Below, piece after piece: positions 48,715-56,340 of a DNA stretch of 64,000 bases. Made by a program: the position numbers and the translations under genes. The notes beneath the pieces were generated by a model. The model saw only the letters and a list, made by a program, of their open reading frames with translations. It ran no database searches and was not told where the DNA came from. Numbering within the stretch: position 1 is the first letter of the stretch; every line of letters starts with the position of its first letter. Origin of the DNA: Rhizobium sullae (GTDB taxonomy: Bacteria; Pseudomonadota; Alphaproteobacteria; Rhizobiales; Rhizobiaceae); the NCBI RefSeq assembly GCF_025200715.1, contig NZ_CP104143.1, forward strand, positions 1,612,001-1,676,000, read 5' to 3'.

Positions 48715-49752
48715 TCAGCTCGCTGATGTCATGGCTTCCCGCGTCCAGCGGAATTCAGTGCCGTCGAGCCACATGCGATGCATGACGACCGCTAGGCGAC
48801 GAGCGAGTGCGACTTTCGCTTTCGCCATGCCGCGCCGCTTGGCGATCTTCATCGCCCAAGCCTTCAGCCACGACCATTTCCCCACGCGCGTCAGCAGCAG
48901 CTGGGCAGCCTCATAGAGCAAAGTGCGCATCGTGCCGTCCCCGCATAGCGATATGCAGCCGACGCGCTTGCTTTCCCCGGACTCGTGGAGCTTCGGCGTT
49001 AGTCCCAGGATCGATCCCACCGCCTTGGAGTTTCTGAAGCGCTGCGGAATGTCTATTGTCGCGGTATAGGCGAGCGCCACCACGGGGCCGACACCCGGGA
49101 TCGTCATCAGGCGCCGGCAGGTGGCATCATCCTTCACCACCGCAAGGGCTTGTCTGTGCAGGCGCGCAAATTCGGTACGCAGCTTCCCTCGGGCGGCAAG
49201 CAATGGCTCCATGATCGCCGCGAGGTCGGGCATGCCTTCGGTGAGCTCCCGAATGCGCTCTTCGAACTTTGCCGTTCCCACGGCGCCAACCTTCAGCCCG
49301 AAATTGCGCAGAAGGCCGCGGATGTCGTTCTCGATGGCGATCGCCTTTTCCTGCAGCAGCTTGCGGGCCGCTAAGAGCGCCCGCCGCTTCTGGCTCGTCA
49401 GCGTCTTCACATGCACTGGGCGATACAGATTGACGCGCATCATTTGCGCGATGCCGCGCGCATCGTTGCGATCCGTCTTGTTGGGCTGCGCCTTCAGGAA
49501 GGCCTTCACATGGCGCGTCTCGATACAGATGACCGGCAATCCCGCCCTGGCCAGCCCTTCGAATAACCACTGCGACAAAGGTCCGGCTTCAAGCCCGACC
49601 CGCTCGACGTTCCAGGTCGGGTCCTTCAGCACCGCAATGAGATCGTCAGGGTGGCTGACAACCTTCACCTCACGACAGATCTTGCCGGATTCGTCGATAA
49701 TGCAAACGGCAGTCTCTTTTACCGAGACATCGAGGCCAATAAAGTGCTTCAT
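48715..49752 (-). CDS. IS110 family transposase
   Basis: A 345-residue DEDD recombinase. The N-terminal RuvC-like motif residues are visible: Asp8 (GLDVSVKET), Glu55 (GLEAG), Asp94 and Asp97 (TDRNDARG). The C-terminal Tnp domain has IPGVGPVVALAY and GCISLCGDGTMRTLLYEAA with the putative catalytic serine. The gene is full length and may be active. ATG 49752 follows AAAGGAAG. IS110 elements lack terminal inverted repeats, so the ends cannot be placed by eye. It lies immediately outside the left attachment repeat. Confidence 0.9.
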   Translation of the reverse strand: MKHFIGLDVSVKETAVCIIDESGKICREVKVVSHPDDLIAVLKDPTWNVERVGLEAGPLSQWLFEGLARAGLPVICIETRHVKAFLKAQPNKTDRNDARGIAQMMRVNLYRPVHVKTLTSQKRRALLAARKLLQEKAIAIENDIRGLLRNFGLKVGAVGTAKFEERIRELTEGMPDLAAIMEPLLAARGKLRTEFARLHRQALAVVKDDATCRRLMTIPGVGPVVALAYTATIDIPQRFRNSKAVGSILGLTPKLHESGESKRVGCISLCGDGTMRTLLYEAAQLLLTRVGKWSWLKAWAMKIAKRRGMAKAKVALARRLAVVMHRMWLDGTEFRWTREAMTSAS

Positions 49753-49844
49753 GCTGCGCTTCCTTTCCTGATGCTTGTGGCTGTTTGAACAGACCACGTT
49801 CTATCATCAGCTCGAAGCGCAGCACCTCCCTGCATCACCGTAGA

Positions 49845-49873
49845 AGATGGGGCGAAAGCCGAATACCCCATCT
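49845..49873 (-). ncRNA. Candidate bridge-RNA hairpin upstream of the transposase
   Basis: AGATGGGG (49845-49852) and CCCCATCT (49866-49873) form a perfect 8-bp stem with a 13-base loop about 95 bases upstream of the transposase start. IS110-group elements express a structured guide (bridge) RNA from this position. The rest of the fold and the loop-target pairing cannot be checked by eye. Confidence 0.35.
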
Positions 49874-49893
49874 CCGGGCCGGACAATGTTCTC

Positions 49894-49909
49894 GATGGCG
49901 GAAGAGGTG
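49894..49909 (+). repeat. attL-like 16-bp direct repeat
   Basis: GATGGCGGAAGAGGTG, identical to 59412-59427, which covers the 3' end of tRNA-Ser(UGA). It lies 105 bases before the integrase start. It marks the left boundary of the integrated element. Confidence 0.85.
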
Positions 49910-50014
49910 TCCGCTGATTTCCGTAAGTTATTGAAATTGCGTGCCGCAAGGCATTGTATTTTCTCCTATTTTCCATATTTTCTATAGTGAAGTTATGGCA
50001 ACGGGAATCGGGAA

Positions 50015-51172
50015 ATGGCGCGCAACAAGCTCTCAGAAACGAAAATCAAGAAGCTAGATAAGGCCGGAATCTACAGTGATGGAGACGGCTTGTATCTCAG
50101 GGTTCGGGCGGGCGGCAGCAAGTCTTGGTTTTTCATCTATAAGCGCGAGGGAAAGCGCACTGAGCTTGGCCTAGGCGGTTACGGGCAGGGCACTGCCCCG
50201 ATATCGCTAGAGCTTGCCAGAGAGAAGGCCGACGCTATCCGCCAGCGCCTTGCACGGGGCGAAGAATTGGCTAGCCGTGCTACCTTCGCGGCGATCATGG
50301 AAGACGTCATTAAGGTCAAAACGGCGACTTCCCGCAATGAGAAGCATCGTCAGCAATGGGCTATGACACTTAGGACCTATGCCAAGACCTTGCACGGGAA
50401 GCCTGTTGCTGAAATCACGCGTGACGACGTAGTTGAAACCCTTAAGCCGATTTGGGAATCGAAGCCGGAAACGGCCGACCGCACTCGCATGCGCATCGCT
50501 GCCGTCATCGATCATGCCAAGGCGCGTGGCCTCTATACCGGCGACAACCCGGCAGATTGGAAGGGCGGACTGAAAGAGCTACTGCCCGCACGTCAGAAGC
50601 TTTCGCGCGGCCATCATGAGGCAATAGAATACCAACTCATTCCGACCGTCATGGCGGGCCTGCGGGCTGCGAACGGGGTGTCTGCTCGCGCGGCCGAATT
50701 CGCCTGCTTGACGGCCTGCCGCTCTGGCGAAGTGCGCGGGATGATATGGGACGAAGTTGACCTTGACGGAGCGCTATGGATCATTCCGGCCGAACGCACC
50801 AAGCCCGGCAGAGAACATCGCATACCGTTGTCAGAACGCGCCGTCACGATCCTCAAGGCACGTCAGCAGGTGGCGACCGGGGATTTGGTATTCGAGGGCG
50901 AAAAGGAAGGGCAGGCTGTGTCAGACACAGCCATAGTTAAGGCTATCCGCGCTATCTCGAAGGGCACGGAAACGCTACATGGATTCCGCTCATCATTCCG
51001 CGACTGGGCAGGTGATGAAACACACCATCCCCGCGACGTGATCGAGGCCGCGCTCGCCCACATGGTCAAGGATAAGACGGAGGCCGCCTACCGACGCAAG
51101 GACGCGCTCGAAAAGCGCCGGAAACTTATGGCGGATTGGGCAACGTTCTGCGGTACAGCGCCAAAAAAATAA
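50015..51172 (+). CDS. P4-type tyrosine integrase (DUF4102)
   Basis: A 385-residue site-specific recombinase. The N-terminal DUF4102 arm-binding domain is visible (about 1-85, SDGDGLYLRV, KSWFFIYKREGKR). Catalytic residues are present: Arg236 (CRSGEVRG), Lys263 (ERTKPG), His322 and Arg325 (LHGFRSSFRDWA), His349 and Tyr359 (KTEAAYRR). The gene appears complete and probably functional. It lies next to the left att repeat and would integrate into the 3' end of tRNA-Ser(UGA), a typical target of this integrase class. Confidence 0.95.
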   Translation: MARNKLSETKIKKLDKAGIYSDGDGLYLRVRAGGSKSWFFIYKREGKRTELGLGGYGQGTAPISLELAREKADAIRQRLARGEELASRATFAAIMEDVIKVKTATSRNEKHRQQWAMTLRTYAKTLHGKPVAEITRDDVVETLKPIWESKPETADRTRMRIAAVIDHAKARGLYTGDNPADWKGGLKELLPARQKLSRGHHEAIEYQLIPTVMAGLRAANGVSARAAEFACLTACRSGEVRGMIWDEVDLDGALWIIPAERTKPGREHRIPLSERAVTILKARQQVATGDLVFEGEKEGQAVSDTAIVKAIRAISKGTETLHGFRSSFRDWAGDETHHPRDVIEAALAHMVKDKTEAAYRRKDALEKRRKLMADWATFCGTAPKK

Positions 51173-51253
51173 ATGTTTGCAGCGCGCGAATTTTCCTCTT
51201 TGTCAAAATTGGCCAGCTCTCCCAACTGATAATTATCGGAAACGGAGAGCACC

Positions 51254-51454
51254 ATGACAAAGACAAAATCAGTATTCGCATCCCCTTTGATGTCGCCAAA
51301 AGAAGCAGCGGCGGTCACGACAATGTCGCGGCCCTTGCTGCGCCTCATGAGCATCGAAGGCAAATTCCCCAAGCCTCGTCAGATCGGCCAACGTCGGATC
51401 GCTTACGTAAGAGCCGAGGTAGAATCTTGGGTTGCTTCGAAGGTCTCCGCCTAA
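51254..51454 (+). CDS. AlpA-like excisionase/regulator
   Basis: A 66-residue winged-helix protein: MSPKEAAAVTTMSRPLLRLM (recognition helix region) then FPKPRQIGQRRIAYVRAEVESW, the AlpA pattern. AlpA proteins in P4-like elements and PICIs activate integrase or act as excision factors. It starts after CGGAGAGC and its stop codon overlaps the start of the ATPase gene (TAATG). Confidence 0.85.
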   Translation: MTKTKSVFASPLMSPKEAAAVTTMSRPLLRLMSIEGKFPKPRQIGQRRIAYVRAEVESWVASKVSA

Positions 51455-52689
51455 TGGCCGGTTTCAAGCTCGCGAGCATCATGGACGGCGTCTCCAATGA
51501 AGACATCGCGCGATACCATGCACTGCGCCTTGAAGCAGAGGCCGAAGGGCTAGACGCCTACGTTGCACGGCAGGCCAGCCAGCTTGCCAAGATGGCCGCA
51601 GCGCGCCGTCGCAAGTCAGTGATGGGCGCCCTTGAGGAATTCGGCTCCTCATTTATCAGCAGCTTCCGGCCTGTATGGGCAACCGACCTGCGCCTTGATG
51701 AAATCGAGATTGATTTCTTTATCGACGGGATGCTTGCCGACGGCGGCTTTTCGGTCCTCTCTGGTACGCCGGGCAGCCTCAAGACGTTTGCCGCAATTGA
51801 CCTTGCCTGTCACGTGCAAGCGGGCATGGATTGGCATGGCCGGAACGTCCGGCAGCGGCCAGTAATTTACGTGGCGGCCGAACGCGGTGAGGAAGTCAAA
51901 AAGCGCGTTATCGCTTGGAAGCAGAACCACGGCATTACCGAGCTGGACATGCTTATCACACCTAAGCAGGTCGATTTCTTCGGGAAATGGGCTGATACGC
52001 TCGACATCGCCGACACGATGCGAGTCATTCAACACTTCTTTCGAGCCAAGGGCGGACTTGTCATCATTGATACCATGGCAATGTCGCTTGGCGATGGTGA
52101 CATCAATAGCAATCAGGACGTCAAGAAGTTCACGGATAGCTGCAAGCGGATCATGGTGGAAACAGGCTCTCATGTGCTGGTAGTCCACCACGTTTCGGAC
52201 AAGGGCGAGAGCGGGAAGCCGATGGGTGCGACTGCCCTTTCTGGCGCAGTCGACGCCTCATTCGTCATTAGGGAGAAGAGTGATGGCGTCCGCGAGTTGA
52301 AATGCATCAAGGCGAACAACATCGAAACGGGAATTTTTACGCATTTCAAGCCGACCGAAGTCATTGTTGGGAAGAGCCGCGACGGGGGCCACGTCAAAAC
52401 GCTTGTTGTTGATCAGTGCGGGGAAGGCAAGACTAAGGCCGCAAAGCTCATGGACAACGCCAACAGCCGGGATGCTGACGTGCTGGCCGCGATCAAGGCC
52501 ACGGTCGACAGCAACAATCACGTCCCGATGGGCAACGCTCGCGCCCGGTATATCCTCAACAGCCAGCCACCCGAAAACGCGACGGCTGAGGACAAGAAGC
52601 GGCTCGACAATCGGTTTGATGCCGGTATTCGCGGCCTTCTTAAGTCCGACAAAATCGAGAAGTCCGGAACATCATTAGTCCTTCTTTGA
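51454..52689 (+). CDS. AAA/RepA-like ATPase (putative replication helicase)
   Basis: A 411-residue RecA-fold ATPase. Walker A is GTPGSLKT (104-111) and Walker B LVIID (202-206), followed by HVLVVHHVSDKGESG; this is the AAA_25/RepA-KaiC-like pattern seen in plasmid and phage replicative helicases. The C-terminal 100 residues (DADVLAAIKAT, NRFDAGIRGLLKS) look like a small winged helix. ATG 51454 overlaps the alpA stop; earlier in-frame sequence is not coding. It may drive autonomous replication of the excised element. No primase domain is seen. Confidence 0.82.
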   Translation: MAGFKLASIMDGVSNEDIARYHALRLEAEAEGLDAYVARQASQLAKMAAARRRKSVMGALEEFGSSFISSFRPVWATDLRLDEIEIDFFIDGMLADGGFSVLSGTPGSLKTFAAIDLACHVQAGMDWHGRNVRQRPVIYVAAERGEEVKKRVIAWKQNHGITELDMLITPKQVDFFGKWADTLDIADTMRVIQHFFRAKGGLVIIDTMAMSLGDGDINSNQDVKKFTDSCKRIMVETGSHVLVVHHVSDKGESGKPMGATALSGAVDASFVIREKSDGVRELKCIKANNIETGIFTHFKPTEVIVGKSRDGGHVKTLVVDQCGEGKTKAAKLMDNANSRDADVLAAIKATVDSNNHVPMGNARARYILNSQPPENATAEDKKRLDNRFDAGIRGLLKSDKIEKSGTSLVLL

Positions 52690-52717
52690 GCATGTCCTGA
52701 GCCTCCGCCACAATCTT

Positions 52718-52753
52718 ATCTTTCCCCGTATTCCTATATACGGGAAGAAAGAT
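52718..52753. repeat. Imperfect inverted repeat after the ATPase gene
   Basis: ATCTTTC-CCCGTAT and ATACGGG-AA-GAAAGAT face each other across 6 bases (one two-base bulge). It lies between the ATPase gene and the next small gene. It could be an operator or an RNA structure; there is no T-run. Confidence 0.45.
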
Positions 52754-52812
52754 CAGATGGCGGGAGGGGAAGCTCCTGCCGGACTACAACAATGCGAAAG
52801 GAAGCGAGTAAA

Positions 52813-53124
52813 ATGCGAAGTAGGCCTATGAATGGACGAGACCGTGTCATCGCCATCTTTAATCATGCGAGAGTTTTCCACATCAACCATCGTGCTGAGT
52901 TAGAGTTTGCGCATACTCGTCTGGAACGCGTGGGCCCCGAGTATTCGAGTGTTATGACGCCGGAAAGGGCTTGGGCGGAGGTGGTCGCAATGTTTTTGAA
53001 CCACAGCGACTGGATAACCCTTATTTCGCTACTTGATGAATTTGGCGAACCCGGCGCGGTGACTTGGTTGAAACGTGCCTTCCATGACCTAATGTTGGCA
53101 GACGGGACCCCGTTACTCGATTGA
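52813..53124 (+). CDS. Element-borne hypothetical protein, 103 aa
   Basis: A small soluble protein. ATG 52813 is chosen because AAAGGAAGCGAG precedes it; ATG 52792 would add seven residues. It looks helical, with Trp/Phe-rich segments (WAEVVAMFLNHSDWITLISLLDEF, AVTWLKRAFHDL). I do not recognise it. It is the last gene of the rightward early region of the element. Confidence 0.55.
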   Translation: MRSRPMNGRDRVIAIFNHARVFHINHRAELEFAHTRLERVGPEYSSVMTPERAWAEVVAMFLNHSDWITLISLLDEFGEPGAVTWLKRAFHDLMLADGTPLLD

Positions 53125-53201
53125 GCACGCAGATCTATCATTCTGCCCGATGGCGTAGGCTGCGGGAGCCGCTGGAGGTCATGCGATGGTTGGTGGAATT
53201 G

Positions 53202-53224
53202 AAAAGCGCCCCGCGAGGGGCGCT
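53202..53224 (-). terminator. Rho-independent terminator of the Cas2-like gene
   Basis: AGCGCCCC (53205-53212), loop GCGA, GGGGCGCT (53217-53224), followed on the minus strand by TTTTC. It ends the leftward transcript of the gene at 53257-53535. Confidence 0.8.
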
Positions 53225-53256
53225 CGTATTGCTGCGGTCGCTTGGGAGGGCGAAAA

Positions 53257-53535
53257 TTATGCGCGTTGGTACTGGAGATGACTTTCCAGCCAGTCGTTAA
53301 CTTCCTTTGGCCCCCAGCCCGTGTACGGGCGGGACAGGGTAATAATGTAGCAGTTGTCGTTGTTGTCCAAATAGGGCTTCAGGCGACTGTAAACCTGCTC
53401 AGCCGTTTCATTGGTGGAGATCGCGTAGGACGACTCCGAGAGCTTCGCCCAGTTGCCGCCTTTCTTGATCTCCTTGAGGATATCAGGACGCTTGACTTCC
53501 TTGTTCAGGTCGTACGTTACGATATAGGTAGTCAT
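53257..53535 (-). CDS. Solo Cas2-like (SinR-type) protein
   Basis: A 92-residue protein with the ferredoxin-like pattern of Cas2/VapD proteins: first strand MTTYIVTYDLNKE with the conserved Asp after Tyr, a helix with ILKEIKKGGNWAKLSES, strand SYAISTNETAEQVYSRLKPYL, and CYIITLSRP. It resembles the SinR family, annotated as Cas2-like in many genomes outside CRISPR loci. There is no cas1 and no repeat array in this window. It is the only gene of the element on the minus strand and has its own terminator. A nuclease or regulatory role is possible. Confidence 0.65.
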   Translation of the reverse strand: MTTYIVTYDLNKEVKRPDILKEIKKGGNWAKLSESSYAISTNETAEQVYSRLKPYLDNNDNCYIITLSRPYTGWGPKEVNDWLESHLQYQRA

Positions 53536-53664
53536 GTATGTATTGCCTCAGGCTTGATGTTGGAGCCCTACGGCGTTACATACTCGATTGTTCAAGCCGA
53601 GAATGTTGTCCGGTCTTGCGCTTCTTCACGGTAGCCAATTCCGCGACAGCTCCTCAAAACAAAG

Positions 53665-53696
53665 GGCGTGCTAGATTTCTAGCACGCCTTTTTTTT
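53665..53696 (+). terminator. Strong intrinsic terminator with no upstream gene
   Basis: GGCGTGCTAG (53665-53674), loop ATTT, CTAGCACGCC (53679-53688), then T8. No plus-strand gene lies between the terminated Cas2-like region and this site, so it may end a short non-coding transcript or block readthrough from the early genes. Confidence 0.85.
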
Positions 53697-54459
53697 CACA
53701 CTTCGTTAAGAAAGTCTAGCCCTATAGTAGTAACCCTCGTGCGGATGCCCGATAATACACAGGGAATCTCAACTGTCAACTTCAGTTTGACTGAAAAACA
53801 CCCTTAAAGCGAGCCATTTTGTCGCAGGGTATTACATCAATTTGGGTAGTGAATTCCGCTCTTTCAAGTCCCTGAAAAGTAGCGTTGATTCTTTTGTCAT
53901 TCGCGGAACCGGTGGCTACTTAAAGAGCTGAAGGGCGGCGCTGCTCTAGCAGGACAGTTGAAATTATCCCGTCAAATCGCGGCGCTGACCCTTACACTTC
54001 CCCCCGGCATACCAACTGTAAGAATCGGTGGTGCTACCATTATTTTTGAGTGTCCAAACTCAACTTCTTGGGCGGCTATGACGTCTTTCTCCCATGACGC
54101 TGGGAATTGGCTGAGCCGCCCATTTTTTTCTAATTTTTTCAAAGCTTGGTTTGCAAGACATCTCGGCCGACATAGGCTGCGGCAGTAGCAGGTGCAGCAC
54201 ATGCGCGGGGGCCGATGGACTTTGCGGCTTGGCCCTCCTTGAGGACCGGCGTGGTGCCAGAATGCCCGCAACTGCAATTCAGAATATGGGCCTAAGATAC
54301 GCGCCTTCCTGAGAATTATATTCTTCTCTGCGGCCGTGTAGTCCCCGATTAACAGACCGTAAACGTCAGCTAGCAAAATATATATCCAGAATCCTGCATT
54401 ACGTCAGCTGCTCGGACGCTCATTTAGAGATTCACGAATGCGCTGCTCCTTCGGTGTTT

Positions 54460-54495
54460 CGGCGGCGGGTCTTTCAAGGCTCGCCGCCGTTTTTT
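54460..54495 (+). terminator. Intrinsic terminator upstream of the capsid operon
   Basis: CGGCGGCG (54460-54467) and CGCCGCCG (54482-54489) with a 14-base loop, followed by T6. It lies 49 bases before the capsid start codon. It could insulate the operon or act as a site of antitermination control. Confidence 0.75.
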
Positions 54496-54543
54496 CCTTG
54501 GGGTCGTGGTTCGCAATGAGTCGCTCAAGGAGAAGCAGTACAG

Positions 54544-55725
54544 ATGCATATTCACAAGATTAAAGCCGACCGGGCAGCAACCGTTTCGGAGATGCGGGCA
54601 GCCTTGTCCGCAGGCAACAACGCGGAATTCGAGAAGCTGGCCAAGCAGATTGAAGCTTTCGACGCTCAAATCAACGCTGAGGAACGCATGGCCGCGTTCG
54701 AGGCCCGTCAGCCCGCCAAGGATAGCCTTGAGTCCGAAATTCGCGCCTACAGCGTGTCTGCGGCCGTCACCGGCTACGTCAACGGCAGGCTTGAAGGCCG
54801 TGAGGCTGAGGTTGCTCAGGAGCTGCGTAACGGCGCTCAGACCACTCGCGGTATGCGAATCCCGCTGTCTGCCATCGCTGACTATGAGCGCCGCGAAGTT
54901 ACAGCCAACCCGGCTTTCCAGAATCAGAGCTTCCAGAACCTGATTCCGCGTCTTGCACCGGCTAGCCATGTCATTCAGGCTGGCGCAACGGTCCTGTCCG
55001 GCCTTGGCTACGGCTCGATCAGCTTTCCGCGCATGGTAGGCGGCCCGGACGCGAATATCTCGTGGGTAGCTGAATCCGGCGCTGTTTCGCAGGGCTCTGC
55101 TACGTTCGACAACGTCACGCTCGCTCCGAAGACGGCGGGCGTGTTCCTCAAGGTCAGCCGCAAGGCCCTCGTGACCAACTCGATTGGCCTCGATACGCTG
55201 CTTCGTTCGGACCTAAACACCTCCATCGGCCGTGCCGTTGACAAGACTGCTCTCGTTGGTGGCGGCACGAACGAGCCGGAAGGCATCATGTCCACCGTCG
55301 CAGCTACCGTATTTGGTGATGCCAACGACGTCAGCCTGCATGCTGCGGACCTCATGAACGCTGTCGAGGTCGAAGACAATGACGGCGACGTGTTCTTCAT
55401 CTCGCAGGGCGTTGCGAATCTGGCTCGCCGTTACCGCAATGCTCTCGGCATGCCGGTTCCGCTGGCAACGCAGTTCTACGACAAGAAGGTTGTCGTCACG
55501 AACAACGTATCTGGCAACAAGCTCGTCTACGGCAAGATTTCGGACCTCGTAGTCGGATTCTGGAATCAGGCCGGTACTGCGCCGTCTGTCGATATCATTG
55601 TTGATACGGCGACCTACTCCTCCGAAGGCGCTGTCAAGCTCGTTGGCTTTGTCGACGTTGACGTTGCCCTCAAGCAGGGCTCGGCATCCTTCGCTTGGGG
55701 CGAGGCAGCGGTTAGCGGCTCGTAA
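54544..55725 (+). CDS. Phage major capsid protein, HK97 fold
   Basis: A 393-residue capsid protein. The N-terminal part (about 1-100) is charged and helical (ATVSEMRAALSAGNNAEFEKLAKQI), as in HK97-type delta/scaffold domains removed by the prohead protease. The shell-forming part has TVLSGLGYGSISFPRMVGG, ISWVAESGAVSQGSATFDNVTL and SVDIIVDTATYSSEGAVKL, typical of the fold. It begins after AAGGAGAAGC. It is the first gene of a six-gene head operon. Confidence 0.92.
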   Translation: MHIHKIKADRAATVSEMRAALSAGNNAEFEKLAKQIEAFDAQINAEERMAAFEARQPAKDSLESEIRAYSVSAAVTGYVNGRLEGREAEVAQELRNGAQTTRGMRIPLSAIADYERREVTANPAFQNQSFQNLIPRLAPASHVIQAGATVLSGLGYGSISFPRMVGGPDANISWVAESGAVSQGSATFDNVTLAPKTAGVFLKVSRKALVTNSIGLDTLLRSDLNTSIGRAVDKTALVGGGTNEPEGIMSTVAATVFGDANDVSLHAADLMNAVEVEDNDGDVFFISQGVANLARRYRNALGMPVPLATQFYDKKVVVTNNVSGNKLVYGKISDLVVGFWNQAGTAPSVDIIVDTATYSSEGAVKLVGFVDVDVALKQGSASFAWGEAAVSGS

Positions 55726-55793
55726 GGGTCATGAGGAGGGGGTTGGCCATGCGGCTAGCCCCCTACCGCCACCTGACGAAAGGAGACAAGCTT

Positions 55794-56336
55794 ATGCAGA
55801 CTGAAAAAAGACTAGCCGCTGCGCCGTTTAGCGAAATCACCGGGCGCATTCTCACGGGCTACGCAGTGCTTTGGGGCGTCGAGACTCGTATCGGCGACTT
55901 TACAGAAATTTTCGAACGCGGAGCCTTTACGCAGACGCTCGCGAACCGGGCCAACCTACGGGATATCCTCCTCCTCGTGGATCATGACTCGACGCAGTTG
56001 CTCGCGCGGCAGGCCAATAGCTCGCTCACCATCACGGAAGATGCCAAGGGTTTGCGAGTCCAGGCATCGCTTCCAGACACTCAGCTTGGCAACGATACGC
56101 TCAAGATGGCTGAAGCTGGCCTTCTAGGCGGGCTCTCCGTTGGCTTTGTGGCCGTCAAGGAAGAATGGACCGGCAATCGCCGCAGCGTGAGCCAAGCCGA
56201 TCTTGTGGAGGTTTCAATCATTCACGCTCACGCAGCCGTCCTGCCGACTGCCGACACGCTCGACGTTCGCAAGCTGCAGGCCGGGGCTGAAGCCGACCTG
56301 CGAGCCCGTTTGTACACATATTATCTGGGAGCTTAA
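55794..56336 (+). CDS. HK97 family prohead protease
   Basis: A 180-residue peptidase of family S78. GYAVLWGVETRIGDFTEIFERGAF is the typical start, with His64 in VDHDSTQLLAR and Ser115 in GGLSVGFVAVKEEW as catalytic candidates. ATG 55794 is chosen because AAAGGAGACAAG precedes it; in-frame sequence upstream is unlikely to be coding. It should mature the capsid protein encoded just upstream. In many phages the order is portal-protease-capsid; here it is reversed. Confidence 0.9.
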   Translation: MQTEKRLAAAPFSEITGRILTGYAVLWGVETRIGDFTEIFERGAFTQTLANRANLRDILLLVDHDSTQLLARQANSSLTITEDAKGLRVQASLPDTQLGNDTLKMAEAGLLGGLSVGFVAVKEEWTGNRRSVSQADLVEVSIIHAHAAVLPTADTLDVRKLQAGAEADLRARLYTYYLGA

Positions 56337-56340
56337 GCCG

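Larger units (their letters stand above)
48715..49893 (-). mobile_element. IS110-family insertion sequence (minimum extent)
   Basis: The transposase gene plus its upstream non-coding segment up to the left att repeat. The true ends are not determined; the element may reach left to about 48640 and its right limit may lie near or within the att region. Confidence 0.5.
53536..54543. other. Gene-free control region between early genes and capsid operon
   Basis: About 1 kb without a convincing gene, more A+T-rich than the flanking coding DNA. It holds two strong rightward intrinsic terminators (53665-53696 and 54460-54495) and probably the promoters of the leftward Cas2-like gene and of the rightward head operon. 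A leftward frame at 53972-54376 is doubtful. Confidence 0.55.

Noticed and set aside
53972..54376. Leftward 134-codon frame between the Cas2-like and capsid genes
   Set aside because: It starts with TTG without a clear ribosome-binding site, has a cysteine/arginine-rich middle unlike a normal protein, and matches no family I know. The C-terminal part looks somewhat protein-like, so a remnant is possible.
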